Below are positions 1 through 8,346 of a DNA stretch of 64,000 nucleotides, piece after piece. This stretch comes from Solitalea canadensis DSM 3403 (GTDB taxonomy: Bacteria; Bacteroidota; Bacteroidia; Sphingobacteriales; Sphingobacteriaceae). Each line of letters opens with the position of its first letter. The first letter of the stretch is position 1. The DNA lies in contig NC_017770.1 of the NCBI RefSeq assembly GCF_000242635.2, forward strand, positions 2,740,669 through 2,804,668. The letters run 5' to 3'. Both the position numbers and the translations under genes were made by a program. Under the pieces are notes generated by a model, which had not been told where the DNA came from, searched no databases, and was given only the letters and a program-made list of their open reading frames with translations.

Positions 1-84
1 AAAATGGAGTTGCTCTGTCTTAATGACCTTCTCTTTAATAAGAGCTGAGTGCTTGGTATGTATAACTTGGGGAAATGGTTACTA

Positions 85-122
85 ACAAAGAAGGCTTTCC
101 GTTTCTGGAAAGCCTTCTTTGT
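85..122 (-). terminator. Strong hairpin terminator of the aldolase gene
   Basis: Arms 85-100 and 107-122 are perfect 16-bp reverse complements with a 6-nt loop. The hairpin lies 19 bp beyond the aldolase stop codon. The arm ends are AT-rich in both directions, so it may also stop transcription entering from the left edge. Bases 1-84 hold no gene I can recognise. Confidence 0.8.
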
Positions 123-140
123 TGTAATCTTGGTATAAAT

Positions 141-1232
141 TTAAACGCGACCGTGTACGTCTTTTGCATTTAAATCTTCAAATGCCTGGATTAAACGTTT
201 AACGAAAGTTTCTTCGCCTTTGCGTAACCAAACACGTGGATCATAATATTTTTTGTTAGGAGCGTCTTCACCTGTTGGGTTACCGATCTGTCCTTGTAAG
301 TAATCTTTTTTGTCGTTATAGAAATTCAAGATTCCTTCCCAGAATGCCCATTGCAAATCGGTATCAATGTTCATTTTGATTGCTCCGTAAGAAATTGCTT
401 CACGAATTTCTGCTTGCGATGAACCTGATCCACCATGGAATACAAAGTTAACAGGTTTTTCAGCTGTTAAATTGTGCTTTGCTTTGATGAAATCCTGAGA
501 GTTTTTAAGAATAACCGGAGAAAGCTTAACGTTACCTGGTTTATAAACGCCGTGAACGTTACCAAATGCAGCTGCAATAGTAAAGCGGTGGCTGATTTTG
601 CTTAACTCAGTGTAAGCGAAGTCAACTTCTTCAGGTTGCGTGTATAGTTTAGAACTATCAACATCCGAGTTATCAACACCGTCTTCTTCTCCACCTGTAA
701 CACCTAATTCAATCTCTAAAGTCATACCCATTTTGCTCATGCGCTCTAGGTAAGTTTTACAGATTTCAATGTTCTCATGTAATGGCTCTTCAGAAAGATC
801 GATCATGTGCGACGAGAACAATGGTTTGCCATGTTGAGCATAGAATTTTTCACCTGCAACCAACATGCCATCGATCCAAGGCAATAATTTTTTAGCTGCG
901 TGGTCTGTGTGAAGTATTACAGATACACCGTACATTTCAGCTAACAAGTGAACATGCTGAGCTGCAGAAACGGCTCCTGCAACACAAGCTTGCAAATTGT
1001 CGTTATTTAGTGATTTACCGGCATAAAATTGAGCTCCACCGTTTGAAAGCTGAATAATAACTGGAGAATTTACAGCTTTAGCAGCTTCCATTACACCATT
1101 AATAGTATCAGTTCCGATAGTGTTCACTGCAGGTAAAGCAAACTGATGTTGTTTTGCTAATTCAAATAATTCCTGAACCGCATCACCATGTAAAACGCCT
1201 TTTGCAATAGCGGTCTGTGTCTGGTTTGACAT
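141..1232 (-). CDS. fbaA: Class II fructose-bisphosphate aldolase
   Basis: Zinc-dependent aldolase that interconverts fructose 1,6-bisphosphate with dihydroxyacetone phosphate and glyceraldehyde 3-phosphate in cytosolic glycolysis and gluconeogenesis. The protein is 363 aa, usual for the long type A class II enzymes. The HTDH metal-site motif is at residues 108-111, the glycine/glutamate-rich GVTGGEEDG motif at 177-185, and FHGGSGSS near 265 is the phosphate-binding loop. The ATG at 1232 gives the expected N-terminus. It stands alone, divergent from accD across 390 bp and closed by the hairpin at 85-122. Identification is secure; the symbol fbaA rather than fba is a convention. Confidence 0.96.
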   Translation of the reverse strand: MSNQTQTAIAKGVLHGDAVQELFELAKQHQFALPAVNTIGTDTINGVMEAAKAVNSPVIIQLSNGGAQFYAGKSLNNDNLQACVAGAVSAAQHVHLLAEMYGVSVILHTDHAAKKLLPWIDGMLVAGEKFYAQHGKPLFSSHMIDLSEEPLHENIEICKTYLERMSKMGMTLEIELGVTGGEEDGVDNSDVDSSKLYTQPEEVDFAYTELSKISHRFTIAAAFGNVHGVYKPGNVKLSPVILKNSQDFIKAKHNLTAEKPVNFVFHGGSGSSQAEIREAISYGAIKMNIDTDLQWAFWEGILNFYNDKKDYLQGQIGNPTGEDAPNKKYYDPRVWLRKGEETFVKRLIQAFEDLNAKDVHGRV

Positions 1233-1622
1233 ACGAGAATAGTTTTGTTAATAGAGAATTATAAAAAAATTGAGTTGCTAAATATAGGAATTTAGAAATA
1301 AAATATTGTATGATTTTAAACATGCAATTTTTAATTTCACTGATTAACAATGCAATAGGCTTACTATTTTATATCATTTTAATAGTGTATTTTGTACACA
1401 AACATCAATTTATAGAAATTAACATGTCATTGAAAAATAGGGCCGAAATGATTTATTAAAAGTGGCTGTTTCTGTATTATATATTTTTGCTATTTTGCAG
1501 CCCTTTTTATTAAAATATTTTTTCGCTTTCCGGGCTTTTAAAAGGGTTTTATTAAACAGTATCGATAAATATCGGTTTTACAATTAACGAGAACAAACAT
1601 ATTCCAATACTAATACTAAACT
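1233..1622. other. Divergent intergenic region, fbaA / accD
   Basis: 390 bp, very AT-rich, with no plausible reading frame. It must carry promoters for both flanking genes. On the plus strand there is one exact TAnnTTTG match (1482-1489). On the minus strand the best match is a 7-of-8 element near 1280-1288. A short palindrome, CGATA-AA-TATCG, lies at 1563-1574. Confidence 0.6.
1482..1489 (+). promoter_or_regulatory. Candidate -7 element for accD
   Basis: TATTTTTG matches the Bacteroidota -7 consensus TAnnTTTG exactly. No TTG lies at the expected -33 distance, and the implied leader is about 130 nt, so this is a tentative call. Confidence 0.35.
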
Positions 1623-2471
1623 ATGAGTTGGTTTAAACGAGCAAAAGAAGGTATTACCACTAAAACCGAAGAAAAGAAGGAAACTCCTGACGGTCTTTGG
1701 AACAAATGTCCTTCTTGCAAAAAGGTTTTACATAATTCTGAGCAGATAGAAAACAAATATGTGTGTCACCATTGCGGTTACCATATTCGTATCGGCTCGA
1801 AAGAATATTTTGAAGTTTTATTTGATGATAACCAATTTGAGGAACTTTTTTCAAATCTTACTTCCGGCGACCCGCTAAATTTTGTTGACAGTAAAAAATA
1901 TACTGATCGTATCATAGAAACGATGGCAAAAACGGGATTGAAAGACGCTATTCGTGCCGGACATGGAAAGATTGAAGGTCAGGATTTGGTGATTGCCTGT
2001 ATGGACTTCGATTTTATTGGGGGATCAATGGGTTCTGTTGTAGGTGAGAAAATTGCCCGTTCAATTGATTACTCCCTAAAAAACAAAATCCCTTTCCTAA
2101 TGATCTCTAAATCAGGTGGAGCACGTATGATGGAAGCTGCATTTTCATTGATGCAAATGGCTAAAACATCAGCTAAACTTGCTTTGTTAGCAGAAGCTAA
2201 AATTCCTTATGTTTCTTTATTAACCGATCCTACAACCGGGGGTGTTACTGCATCTTACGCTATGTTGGGAGATATCAACATCTCTGAACCTGGCGCAATG
2301 ATCGGCTTTGCAGGACCTCGTGTAATTAAAGAAACCATCAAGAAAGATCTTCCTAAAGGTTTCCAAAGTGCTGAATTTGTATTGGAGCACGGCTTCTTAG
2401 ACTTTATTGTGGATCGCCGTCAGATGAAAGCTAAAATAGCTTCATTCTTAAGGATGGTGACTAAAAAATAA
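1623..2471 (+). CDS. accD: Acetyl-CoA carboxylase, carboxyltransferase subunit beta
   Basis: Beta half of the carboxyltransferase that moves the carboxyl group from biotin carboxyl carrier protein to acetyl-CoA, the committed step of fatty acid synthesis. At 282 aa it has normal family length. The N-terminal zinc ribbon is visible as Cys29, Cys32, Cys48 and Cys51, followed by the crotonase-like fold with the SGGARMMEA oxyanion motif and the [13 protein letters not shown] motif. The alpha subunit is not adjacent. It is convergent with the cysteine desulfurase gene and ends 18 bp before a perfect palindromic terminator. Confidence 0.96.
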   Translation: MSWFKRAKEGITTKTEEKKETPDGLWNKCPSCKKVLHNSEQIENKYVCHHCGYHIRIGSKEYFEVLFDDNQFEELFSNLTSGDPLNFVDSKKYTDRIIETMAKTGLKDAIRAGHGKIEGQDLVIACMDFDFIGGSMGSVVGEKIARSIDYSLKNKIPFLMISKSGGARMMEAAFSLMQMAKTSAKLALLAEAKIPYVSLLTDPTTGGVTASYAMLGDINISEPGAMIGFAGPRVIKETIKKDLPKGFQSAEFVLEHGFLDFIVDRRQMKAKIASFLRMVTKK

Positions 2472-2488
2472 GATGTTATCAATTGATA

Positions 2489-2532
2489 AAACAAAAAACG
2501 GATGAAGTGATCACTTCATCCGTTTTTTGTTT
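2489..2532 (+). terminator. 44-bp perfect palindrome terminator after accD
   Basis: A 22-bp half-site is followed directly by its exact reverse complement (centre 2510/2511). An A-tract opens it and a T-tract closes it, so it can act in both directions between the convergent genes. Confidence 0.85.
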
Positions 2533-2601
2533 CTTAAAGAAGTAATAGGGTGATAATTTTATATAAAAGACATAGCGTAAAATTTATCATCCATTAAAAC
2601 T

Positions 2602-2633
2602 AAAAACGGATGAAAAATTAATTCCATTCGTTT
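2602..2633 (-). terminator. Imperfect hairpin terminator of the cysteine desulfurase gene
   Basis: Read on the minus strand it forms an imperfect stem ending in a T-run, 24 bp past the stop codon. Its plus-strand left arm repeats the word AAAAACGGATGAA found in the 2489-2532 palindrome. Confidence 0.6.
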
Positions 2634-2656
2634 CTCTAGTTCTTACAAAATGTTAT

Positions 2657-3793
2657 TTACACCGTTACCGGAATAATCTGTTTTAACTTTTCAATCACAA
2701 AATCGATTTCTTCTTTCGTGTTATACTTACAGAAAGAGAAACGAACCGATGGACGATTAGGGTTTGTACCAATTGCCGTAAGTACATGTGAACCAATATT
2801 TGATCCGGAAGAACAAGCACTTCCTCCTGATGCCGAAATTCCGTTTATATCCAAATTAAACAACATCATATCTCCCATATCCGATTCGGGGAAAGACACA
2901 TTTAAAACGGTATATAAGCTTTTGGCAGGATCAGTTTCACCATTGAATTGTACATCGGTAAAATTTTGCGTCAATTGATCCTTCATATAGTTTTTCAAAC
3001 CCTGAACATATTGAGCATGTTCATCCATTTCATGATAGGCAATTTCCAATGCCTTTGCTAAACCTGCAATTCCATAAACGTTCTCAGTGCCACCCCTCAT
3101 GTTGCGTTCCTGAGCTCCACCGTAAATAAAAGGTTTAATTTTCACATGATAGTTTACATATAAAAAACCAACCCCTTTCGGTCCGTGTAATTTATGCGCA
3201 GCGCAAGCTATAAAATGAACTTTCAGTTTACTGAGGTCATGCACGTAATGCCCCATTGTTTGTACGGTATCGCAGTGAAATAAAGCGTTGTATTGCTCGC
3301 AAAGATTTCCTACGCGTTCTACATCCAACAGTGTCCCAATTTCATTATTGGCATGCATTAAGGAAACAAAGCTGCGTTCGTTATTCTTTAACAACTCTTC
3401 AAGGTGATCATAATCGACAGTACCTTTTGAGTCGATATTAACATAACTTAATTTAATAACACCTTTCTTTTCCAACTCTTCAAGTGTATGCCCAACTGCG
3501 TGGTGCTCAATTTTTGAAGTAATTGCGTGAGTAATACCATGGTCGTGGATACCACAACGAATAGCTGTATTATCAGCTTCGGTACCTCCCGAAGTAAAGA
3601 AAATTTCTGCCGGTGATGTATTTAGCAACTTTGCCACAGTTTTACGAGCCGTCTCAACAATTGAACGCACCTCGCGGCCGTGAGCATGAATGGAAGAAGG
3701 GTTCCCATATTGATTCTCCATTATGCCAAACATCACCGCCAACACCTCTTTATCAATAGGTGTAGTAGCAGCGTTGTCTAAATAAACTCTCAT
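2657..3793 (-). CDS. Cysteine desulfurase, NifS/IscS-like
   Basis: PLP enzyme that removes sulfur from cysteine as an enzyme-bound persulfide for Fe-S cluster and thio-cofactor synthesis. I chose the ATG at 3793 (MRVYLDNAATTP), the standard family N-terminus; a longer frame to 3835 adds 14 residues unlike the family. From that start the protein is 378 aa. The PLP lysine is Lys201 in CAAHKLHGPKG and the active-site cysteine is Cys327 in GGSACSSGS. The long residue span around that cysteine and the missing iscU/sufU neighbour leave the class (IscS-like or other) open. It is downstream of glmM on the same strand, across 160 bp. Confidence 0.93.
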   Translation of the reverse strand: MRVYLDNAATTPIDKEVLAVMFGIMENQYGNPSSIHAHGREVRSIVETARKTVAKLLNTSPAEIFFTSGGTEADNTAIRCGIHDHGITHAITSKIEHHAVGHTLEELEKKGVIKLSYVNIDSKGTVDYDHLEELLKNNERSFVSLMHANNEIGTLLDVERVGNLCEQYNALFHCDTVQTMGHYVHDLSKLKVHFIACAAHKLHGPKGVGFLYVNYHVKIKPFIYGGAQERNMRGGTENVYGIAGLAKALEIAYHEMDEHAQYVQGLKNYMKDQLTQNFTDVQFNGETDPAKSLYTVLNVSFPESDMGDMMLFNLDINGISASGGSACSSGSNIGSHVLTAIGTNPNRPSVRFSFCKYNTKEEIDFVIEKLKQIIPVTV

Positions 3794-3814
3794 ATAAGTT
3801 AAATTTGTGATAAG

Positions 3815-3950
3815 AGATTTGAGATACGAGTTCAACTACATATTCAAATTTCAAATCGATTGGTTTAGGTTTTTCGGTTTAAATTTATTCAAGAAACCAG
3901 ATAAGTGATTGGGAAATTATCTCAAATCACCTATCTAATATCTCAAATCT
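3815..3950. repeat. Intergenic inverted repeat between glmM and cysteine desulfurase
   Basis: AGATTTGAGATA at 3815-3826 is the exact reverse complement of 3939-3950, and a third copy of the word lies at 3919-3929. It resembles the other locus-specific imperfect inverted repeats in this window. Confidence 0.6.
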
Positions 3951-3953
3951 ATA

Positions 3954-5333
3954 TTATATCATTTCTTTAAAATCAGCTATAATTTTATTAGCCAATGCAT
4001 CTGCAACTGTTTCAGAATCGCCTTCTGAGTAAATACGAATAATTGGTTCTGTATTAGAGCGACGTAAATGTACCCATTGTTTATCAAACTCAATGCGAAC
4101 CCCATCGATTGTATTAATAGGTTGTTTATTATATTTCTCCTGAATCTTATCCATCAACGAATCGATATCCATATCGGCCGTTAATGTGATCTTGTTTTTA
4201 GAGATATGGTAAGATGGATAAGAATTTCTTAATACAGAAATGCTTTTTCCAAAGTTTGCCAAATGTGTTAAGAATAATGCGATACCTACTAAAGCATCTC
4301 TTCCGTAATGCAATTCAGGATAGATAATACCTCCATTACCTTCACCACCAATTACTGCATTAGTGGCTTTCATCATTTCCACTACATTCACTTCTCCCAC
4401 TGCAGCTGCGCTATATTTACCACCATGACTTTCGGTAACATCCTGCAATGCACGTGTCGACGACAAATTAGAAACAGTATTTCCTTTATTATGTTTCAGA
4501 ATGTAATCGCCAACAGCAACTAATGTATACTCTTCTCCAAACATACTTCCATCTTCACAAACAAAAACCAAACGGTCAACATCTGGGTCGACAGAGATAC
4601 CTAAGCTTGCTCCTTTTGCCATTACCTGTTTCGACAATTCGATAAGGTTTTCAGCTAATGGTTCAGGGTTATGAGGGAATTTGCCATCAGGCGTACAGTA
4701 TAGTTCATGCACTGTGTTAACACCCAAAGCTTTCAATAATCTAGGAACGAAGATTCCGCCAGTGGAATTCACAGCATCTACCACTACACTGAAATTAGCT
4801 TTCTTAATTGCTTCAACATCCACTAAAGGCAAAGCCAAAATCATTTCAATATGCTTATCAACATAAGAATTATCGATTTTGTAAGCGCCTAAAGCATCTA
4901 CATCTGCATAATGAACAGCGCCTTTTTCAGCAATATCCAATACTTCTTGTCCGTCGGCGGCTGAGATAAACTCACCTTTACCGTTCAGTAATTTAAGAGC
5001 ATTCCATTGTTTTGGATTATGGCTTGCCGTAAGGATAATACCACCTCCGGCATTTTCCATCGGAACCGCTACTTCAACAGTAGGCGTAGTTGAAAGATCC
5101 AGATCGACAACATCGATACCTAAACCTTGTAAGGTACCAACCACCAGATTACGAACCATTTCACCAGAGATACGTGCATCCCTGCCAATTACAATTTTCT
5201 TATTTCCTGATTTATTTATAACCCATTGGCCAAAAGCCGAGGTGAATTTTACCACATCTAAAGGTGTAAGAGCGTCTCCGGGAGTACCTCCAATGGTACC
5301 CCTGATACCTGAAATAGACTTAATAAGTGTCAA
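3954..5333 (-). CDS. glmM: Phosphoglucosamine mutase / phosphohexomutase
   Basis: Alpha-D-phosphohexomutase, most likely converting glucosamine 6-phosphate to glucosamine 1-phosphate for UDP-GlcNAc and cell-wall synthesis. At 459 aa it matches family length. The phosphoserine loop is TASHNP with Ser104, the Mg2+ motif is DPDVDRL at 249-255, and the sugar-binding motif GEGNGG and the C-terminal phosphate-binding RRSNTEP motif are present. Phosphomannomutase or dual activity cannot be excluded from sequence. The gene is expressed from a good -33/-7 promoter at 5362-5391 and is divergent from the methyltransferase gene. Confidence 0.88.
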   Translation of the reverse strand: MTLIKSISGIRGTIGGTPGDALTPLDVVKFTSAFGQWVINKSGNKKIVIGRDARISGEMVRNLVVGTLQGLGIDVVDLDLSTTPTVEVAVPMENAGGGIILTASHNPKQWNALKLLNGKGEFISAADGQEVLDIAEKGAVHYADVDALGAYKIDNSYVDKHIEMILALPLVDVEAIKKANFSVVVDAVNSTGGIFVPRLLKALGVNTVHELYCTPDGKFPHNPEPLAENLIELSKQVMAKGASLGISVDPDVDRLVFVCEDGSMFGEEYTLVAVGDYILKHNKGNTVSNLSSTRALQDVTESHGGKYSAAAVGEVNVVEMMKATNAVIGGEGNGGIIYPELHYGRDALVGIALFLTHLANFGKSISVLRNSYPSYHISKNKITLTADMDIDSLMDKIQEKYNKQPINTIDGVRIEFDKQWVHLRRSNTEPIIRIYSEGDSETVADALANKIIADFKEMI

Positions 5334-5361
5334 TGTTGAGTGATTTTAGAATTAACAAAAA

Positions 5362-5391
5362 CAAAATTATAAATTATATCAAAATAGGCAA
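5362..5391 (-). promoter_or_regulatory. Bacteroidota promoter for glmM
   Basis: On the minus strand TTG (5391-5389), 19 nt, then TAATTTTG (5369-5362) fits the -33 TTG and -7 TAnnTTTG arrangement. It lies 28 bp upstream of the start codon. Confidence 0.55.
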
Positions 5392-5470
5392 TGAGAATAA
5401 AGTCTTTAGCCTTGTATTTGACCTGCATTTTTAACAATAAATGACGGTAAAAAAACTCATATTGGTTTTA

Positions 5471-5478
5471 TATATTTG
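5471..5478 (+). promoter_or_regulatory. -7 element abutting the methyltransferase start
   Basis: TATATTTG is an exact TAnnTTTG match that ends 5 nt before the ATG at 5484. The predicted transcription start falls on or next to the start codon, which suggests a leaderless mRNA. No clear -33 TTG is visible. Confidence 0.45.
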
Positions 5479-5483
5479 TTGCT

Positions 5484-6224
5484 ATGCCTGATAAACAACA
5501 GAAGTGGTACCAAAACTGGTTCAATTCACCTTATTATCATATACTTTACAACAAACGTGATGAGCGAGAAGCTGAGCATTTAATGGATAATTTATGCGAA
5601 TATCTGACGCCGTCTACTCAGGAAAGGATGCTTGATGTCGGCTGCGGCAAAGGTCGTCATGCTATTTATCTGAACAAAAAAGGATATGATGTGACAGGGA
5701 TCGATCTTTCGCAGGAAAATATAAAACATGCTTCTGCTTTTGAAAACGCTAAGCTGCACTTTTATGTGCACGACATGCGAAATTTATTTTTTATCAACTA
5801 TTTTGACATCGTTTTTAACCTGTTTACCAGCTTTGGTTTCTTCGAAAAAGAACGTGATCATCAGCATGCGATAAACATGTTTGCTCATTCTCTGAAAAAA
5901 GACGGCGCGCTTGTGCTCGATTTCATGAATGCTGAAAAACTACAAAATAATTTGGTTTTCCGGGAGACTCAATTAGTCGGACTTATCGAATTTCACATTC
6001 AGCGTAAGCTCGAAAACGGTTTTATCGTAAAGAAAATAGACTTCGAAGATAAAGGACGTCATTTTGCTTTCAAAGAAGAAGTAAGAGCACTTATGCCTGA
6101 TGATTTTAAACGCTTTTTTACCAAAGCCGGATTAGAGATCGAAGCCACTTTTGGTGATTACGATCTGAATGAATTTGACCCTAAAATCTCAGACAGATTA
6201 ATCTTTGTTTGTAGAAAGAAATAA
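5484..6224 (+). CDS. Class I SAM-dependent methyltransferase
   Basis: Rossmann-fold methyltransferase of unknown substrate. The SAM-binding motif I, LDVGCGKG, is at residues 50-57 and is followed by the acidic GIDLS strand. The N-terminus (KWYQNWF, YYHILY) is shared with uncharacterised Bacteroidota homologues. The protein is 246 aa and appears soluble. It is the first gene of a plus-strand group with the PAP2 phosphatase (32-bp gap) and ZIP transporter, an order that does not point to one pathway. The start codon is fixed by the family-like N-terminus, with the promoter element directly before it. Confidence 0.85.
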   Translation: MPDKQQKWYQNWFNSPYYHILYNKRDEREAEHLMDNLCEYLTPSTQERMLDVGCGKGRHAIYLNKKGYDVTGIDLSQENIKHASAFENAKLHFYVHDMRNLFFINYFDIVFNLFTSFGFFEKERDHQHAINMFAHSLKKDGALVLDFMNAEKLQNNLVFRETQLVGLIEFHIQRKLENGFIVKKIDFEDKGRHFAFKEEVRALMPDDFKRFFTKAGLEIEATFGDYDLNEFDPKISDRLIFVCRKK

Positions 6225-6256
6225 ATAAACCTTCATAATTTTCGCACTAATAATAA

Positions 6257-6832
6257 ATGCTTGAACAATTAAATTCCATTGACCAGAAAATTTTCTTCTT
6301 TATCAATAACGACCTTTCCAATCCATTTTTTGATTGGTTAATGCCGTTAATGCGAAATCAATATTTCTGGGCACCTTTATATGCGTTCCTCATCGTATTT
6401 TTTATCAAAGAATATAAGCTTAAAGGGCTATACCTCATCTTATTTTTACTGGTTGCTTTTGGCATCGCCGATTTTACAAGCGCGAGTATAATAAAACAGC
6501 ATTTTCAGCGCCTTCGACCATGTAACGATCCGGCTTTATTGGGTTTAGTTAAGTTAAGAATTGCTCGTTGCGGTTCAGGATTTAGCTTTGTTTCTTCACA
6601 TGCGGCAAACCATTTTGCTATTGCTCTGTTCTTGATTGGAACTTTCTACCAACGCTGGAAATGGGTGCTGCCTGCAGCTTTAGCCTGGGCTGTCATTATT
6701 TGCTTTGCACAAGTATATGTTGGCGTACACTATCCTTTTGATGTTACTTGTGGAGGGTTATTAGGAGCGTTTATCGGCTGGGGAGTTTCACAAATACGAA
6801 AAAATATTTTACCCTTAGATGGAGTTAATTAA
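6257..6832 (+). CDS. PAP2-family membrane phosphatase
   Basis: Integral membrane acid phosphatase of the PAP2 superfamily, plausibly an undecaprenyl-diphosphate or phosphatidic-acid type lipid phosphatase. It is 191 aa with about five hydrophobic segments. Motif 1 is K80-x6-R87-P88 (KQHFQRLRP), motif 2 is SSHA at 113-116, and motif 3 has His158 and Asp162. The usual Ser-Arg at the start of motif 3 is Ala151-Gln152; I believe this occurs in related Bacteroidota proteins, so activity is probably kept. Its last 14 bp overlap the ZIP gene, implying translational coupling. Confidence 0.87.
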   Translation: MLEQLNSIDQKIFFFINNDLSNPFFDWLMPLMRNQYFWAPLYAFLIVFFIKEYKLKGLYLILFLLVAFGIADFTSASIIKQHFQRLRPCNDPALLGLVKLRIARCGSGFSFVSSHAANHFAIALFLIGTFYQRWKWVLPAALAWAVIICFAQVYVGVHYPFDVTCGGLLGAFIGWGVSQIRKNILPLDGVN

Positions 6833-7559
6833 GAGTCTTATTTTATTTGGAAGTGCATTCCTTGGTGGAATGGCAGTATTTTTTGTGACCAAAAGCAGCA
6901 CAAAAAACCTGAAACTTATTTTATCGTTTAGTGGTGCTTACCTGTTTGCTATTTGTGCGCTACACTTAATGCCCGAAGTTTATAGCTCGCATAACCCGAT
7001 GGTTGGTGTGTTTGTTTTAGTAGGATTTGCTTTTCAAATAATTTTAGAGCAGTTTTCGGAAGGAGTTGAACACGGGCATATTCATGTTCATCACCATGAA
7101 CATGGCGCAGCCTTCCCATTTGGCTTAATGATAAGCTTATGTTTGCATGCATTTCTTGAGGCTTTACCTTTAGCCAGTTCAGAAGCTCAAAATGAGTTAT
7201 TGTTTGGTATTGCTATTCACCATATTCCAGCGGCCTTTGCATTAGGAAGCATTTTGCTGCAAAGTAACATCAGCAAATCAACCACCATCATGATGCTTGC
7301 CTTGTTTGCTTTAATGTCGCCAGCGGGCTTTATTTTAAGCCAGAACTTAGGACCCAATGCATCCGGTGCGTTATCGCAGTATTTTGATTATATCATGGCG
7401 ATTGTAATCGGTATTTTCCTGCATATCTCAACCACCATCTTGTTTGAAGCAAGTGAAGATCACAAATTCAATCTGTACAAAACAATTGCAATTTTCCTGG
7501 GAGCGGGTATTGCTATTACCATCTTCTTCTTGCAAGATAGTCATGGACATGTGCATTAG
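6819..7559 (+). CDS. ZIP-family metal transporter
   Basis: Inner-membrane divalent metal transporter (Zn2+, perhaps Fe2+ or Mn2+) of the ZIP family. It is 246 aa with about eight hydrophobic segments. The histidine-rich loop spans residues 85-95 (seven His), the TM4-like motif is H110-xxx-E114, and the TM5-like motif is HHIPAA at 134-139. It starts inside the PAP2 gene, so the two are coupled. The metal and direction of transport cannot be read from sequence. It is followed by a 239-bp GAGTC-rich repeat before the convergent marR gene. Confidence 0.88.
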   Translation: MELIKSLILFGSAFLGGMAVFFVTKSSTKNLKLILSFSGAYLFAICALHLMPEVYSSHNPMVGVFVLVGFAFQIILEQFSEGVEHGHIHVHHHEHGAAFPFGLMISLCLHAFLEALPLASSEAQNELLFGIAIHHIPAAFALGSILLQSNISKSTTIMMLALFALMSPAGFILSQNLGPNASGALSQYFDYIMAIVIGIFLHISTTILFEASEDHKFNLYKTIAIFLGAGIAITIFFLQDSHGHVH

Positions 7560-7798
7560 TCTTGAGTACTGAGTCTTGAGTCTTGAGTCGTGAGTCGTGA
7601 GTCGTGAATACTGGGTCTTGAGTCGTTTTGATCTTGAAAAGCTAACAACTAAAAGCTAATGACTCTAAACTCAATTAATAGTTTGGAGTCTTGAGTACTG
7701 AGTCTTGAGTCGGTTTTGATTTCGAAAAAGCTAAAAGCTAATGACTCAGAACTAAAACTAAAGACTAAGGACTCTGGACTAATGACTCTAGACTAAAA
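7560..7798. repeat. Degenerate GAGTC / GACTC tandem and inverted repeat
   Basis: This region fills the whole gap between convergent genes. It holds two related units of about 120 bp (7560-7684 and 7685-7798). Each begins with multiple GAGTCTTGAGTCG-like words and ends with GACTC/AGCTAA-like words, so each unit can fold back on itself. The same vocabulary recurs at 41304-41514. Confidence 0.7.
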
Positions 7799-7800
7799 AA

Positions 7801-8247
7801 CTATCCTCTTAATTTATCTAAAAGCTCGTTTAATTTTTCAAGTTCGTTGTCGGTAAGATTATTACCTACAAAACCTTGCATTTTTTCAATGGTGATATTA
7901 GACAACAGATCCAGGCCTTTCTGAGTAATTAAAAGATCAACCGCTCTTCTGTCGCTTTTACAAACTTTGCGCTCAATAATGTCTTTTTTTACTAATCGGT
8001 CTACGATTCTGGAAACATCCGACATCTTGTCTATAATGCGCTCTTTAACCAGGTTTAATGTAGCGGGTTTTGGATATTGGCCTCTTAAAATTCGTAAAAC
8101 GTTAAATTGCTGAGGGGTAATATCATATGGCTCAAGAATCTGGCGCATATTTGACATCAACCAACTTTGCGTAAAAACGATGTTTATGATTGCCTTCTGG
8201 TAGCTATTTTCAAATTTACTTTGAACTATTTCTTTTTCTATTTCCAT
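7801..8247 (-). CDS. MarR-family transcriptional regulator
   Basis: Winged-helix dimeric DNA-binding regulator. I use the ATG at 8247 (MEIEKEIVQ); the frame extends to 8289, but that would run through the operator. The protein is 148 aa, typical of MarR. The recognition region (ATLNLVKERIIDKMSDVSR) is followed by the wing containing KSDRRAVDL. A perfect 17-bp inverted repeat lies 25 bp upstream and overlaps the -7 element, which strongly suggests autorepression. The ligand is unknown. The susC/susD genes lie immediately upstream on the same strand, so they could share readthrough or control. Confidence 0.92.
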   Translation of the reverse strand: MEIEKEIVQSKFENSYQKAIINIVFTQSWLMSNMRQILEPYDITPQQFNVLRILRGQYPKPATLNLVKERIIDKMSDVSRIVDRLVKKDIIERKVCKSDRRAVDLLITQKGLDLLSNITIEKMQGFVGNNLTDNELEKLNELLDKLRG

Positions 8248-8267
8248 AATTCTTTGCTGATAATACG

Positions 8268-8275
8268 CAAATATA
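8268..8275 (-). promoter_or_regulatory. -7 element of marR gene
   Basis: TATATTTG on the minus strand is an exact TAnnTTTG match, 20 nt before the start codon. Its upstream half overlaps the palindrome at 8272-8310. Confidence 0.55.
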
Positions 8276-8310
8276 CAAAGCAACAACAAATAATGTTGTT
8301 GCTTTGTATA
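8272..8310. promoter_or_regulatory. Perfect 17-bp inverted repeat, MarR operator
   Basis: TATACAAAGCAACAACA (8272-8288) is the exact reverse complement of 8294-8310, with a 5-bp spacer. Size, symmetry and overlap with the -7 element fit a MarR autorepression site. Because it also lies 36 bp after the susD stop, the RNA hairpin could reduce readthrough. Confidence 0.75.
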
Positions 8311-8346
8311 AAAACTTTATTAAAAGCATTAATTTTTTGGTTGATG

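Noticed and set aside
1-84. End of a gene or RNA entering from the left edge
   Set aside because: No open frame or recognisable RNA structure other than the terminator that follows.
6257-6832. PAP2 phosphatase as inactive because Ser-Arg of motif 3 is Ala-Gln
   Set aside because: The lysine, arginine-proline, both histidines and aspartate are kept; I believe this variant is common in Bacteroidota homologues.
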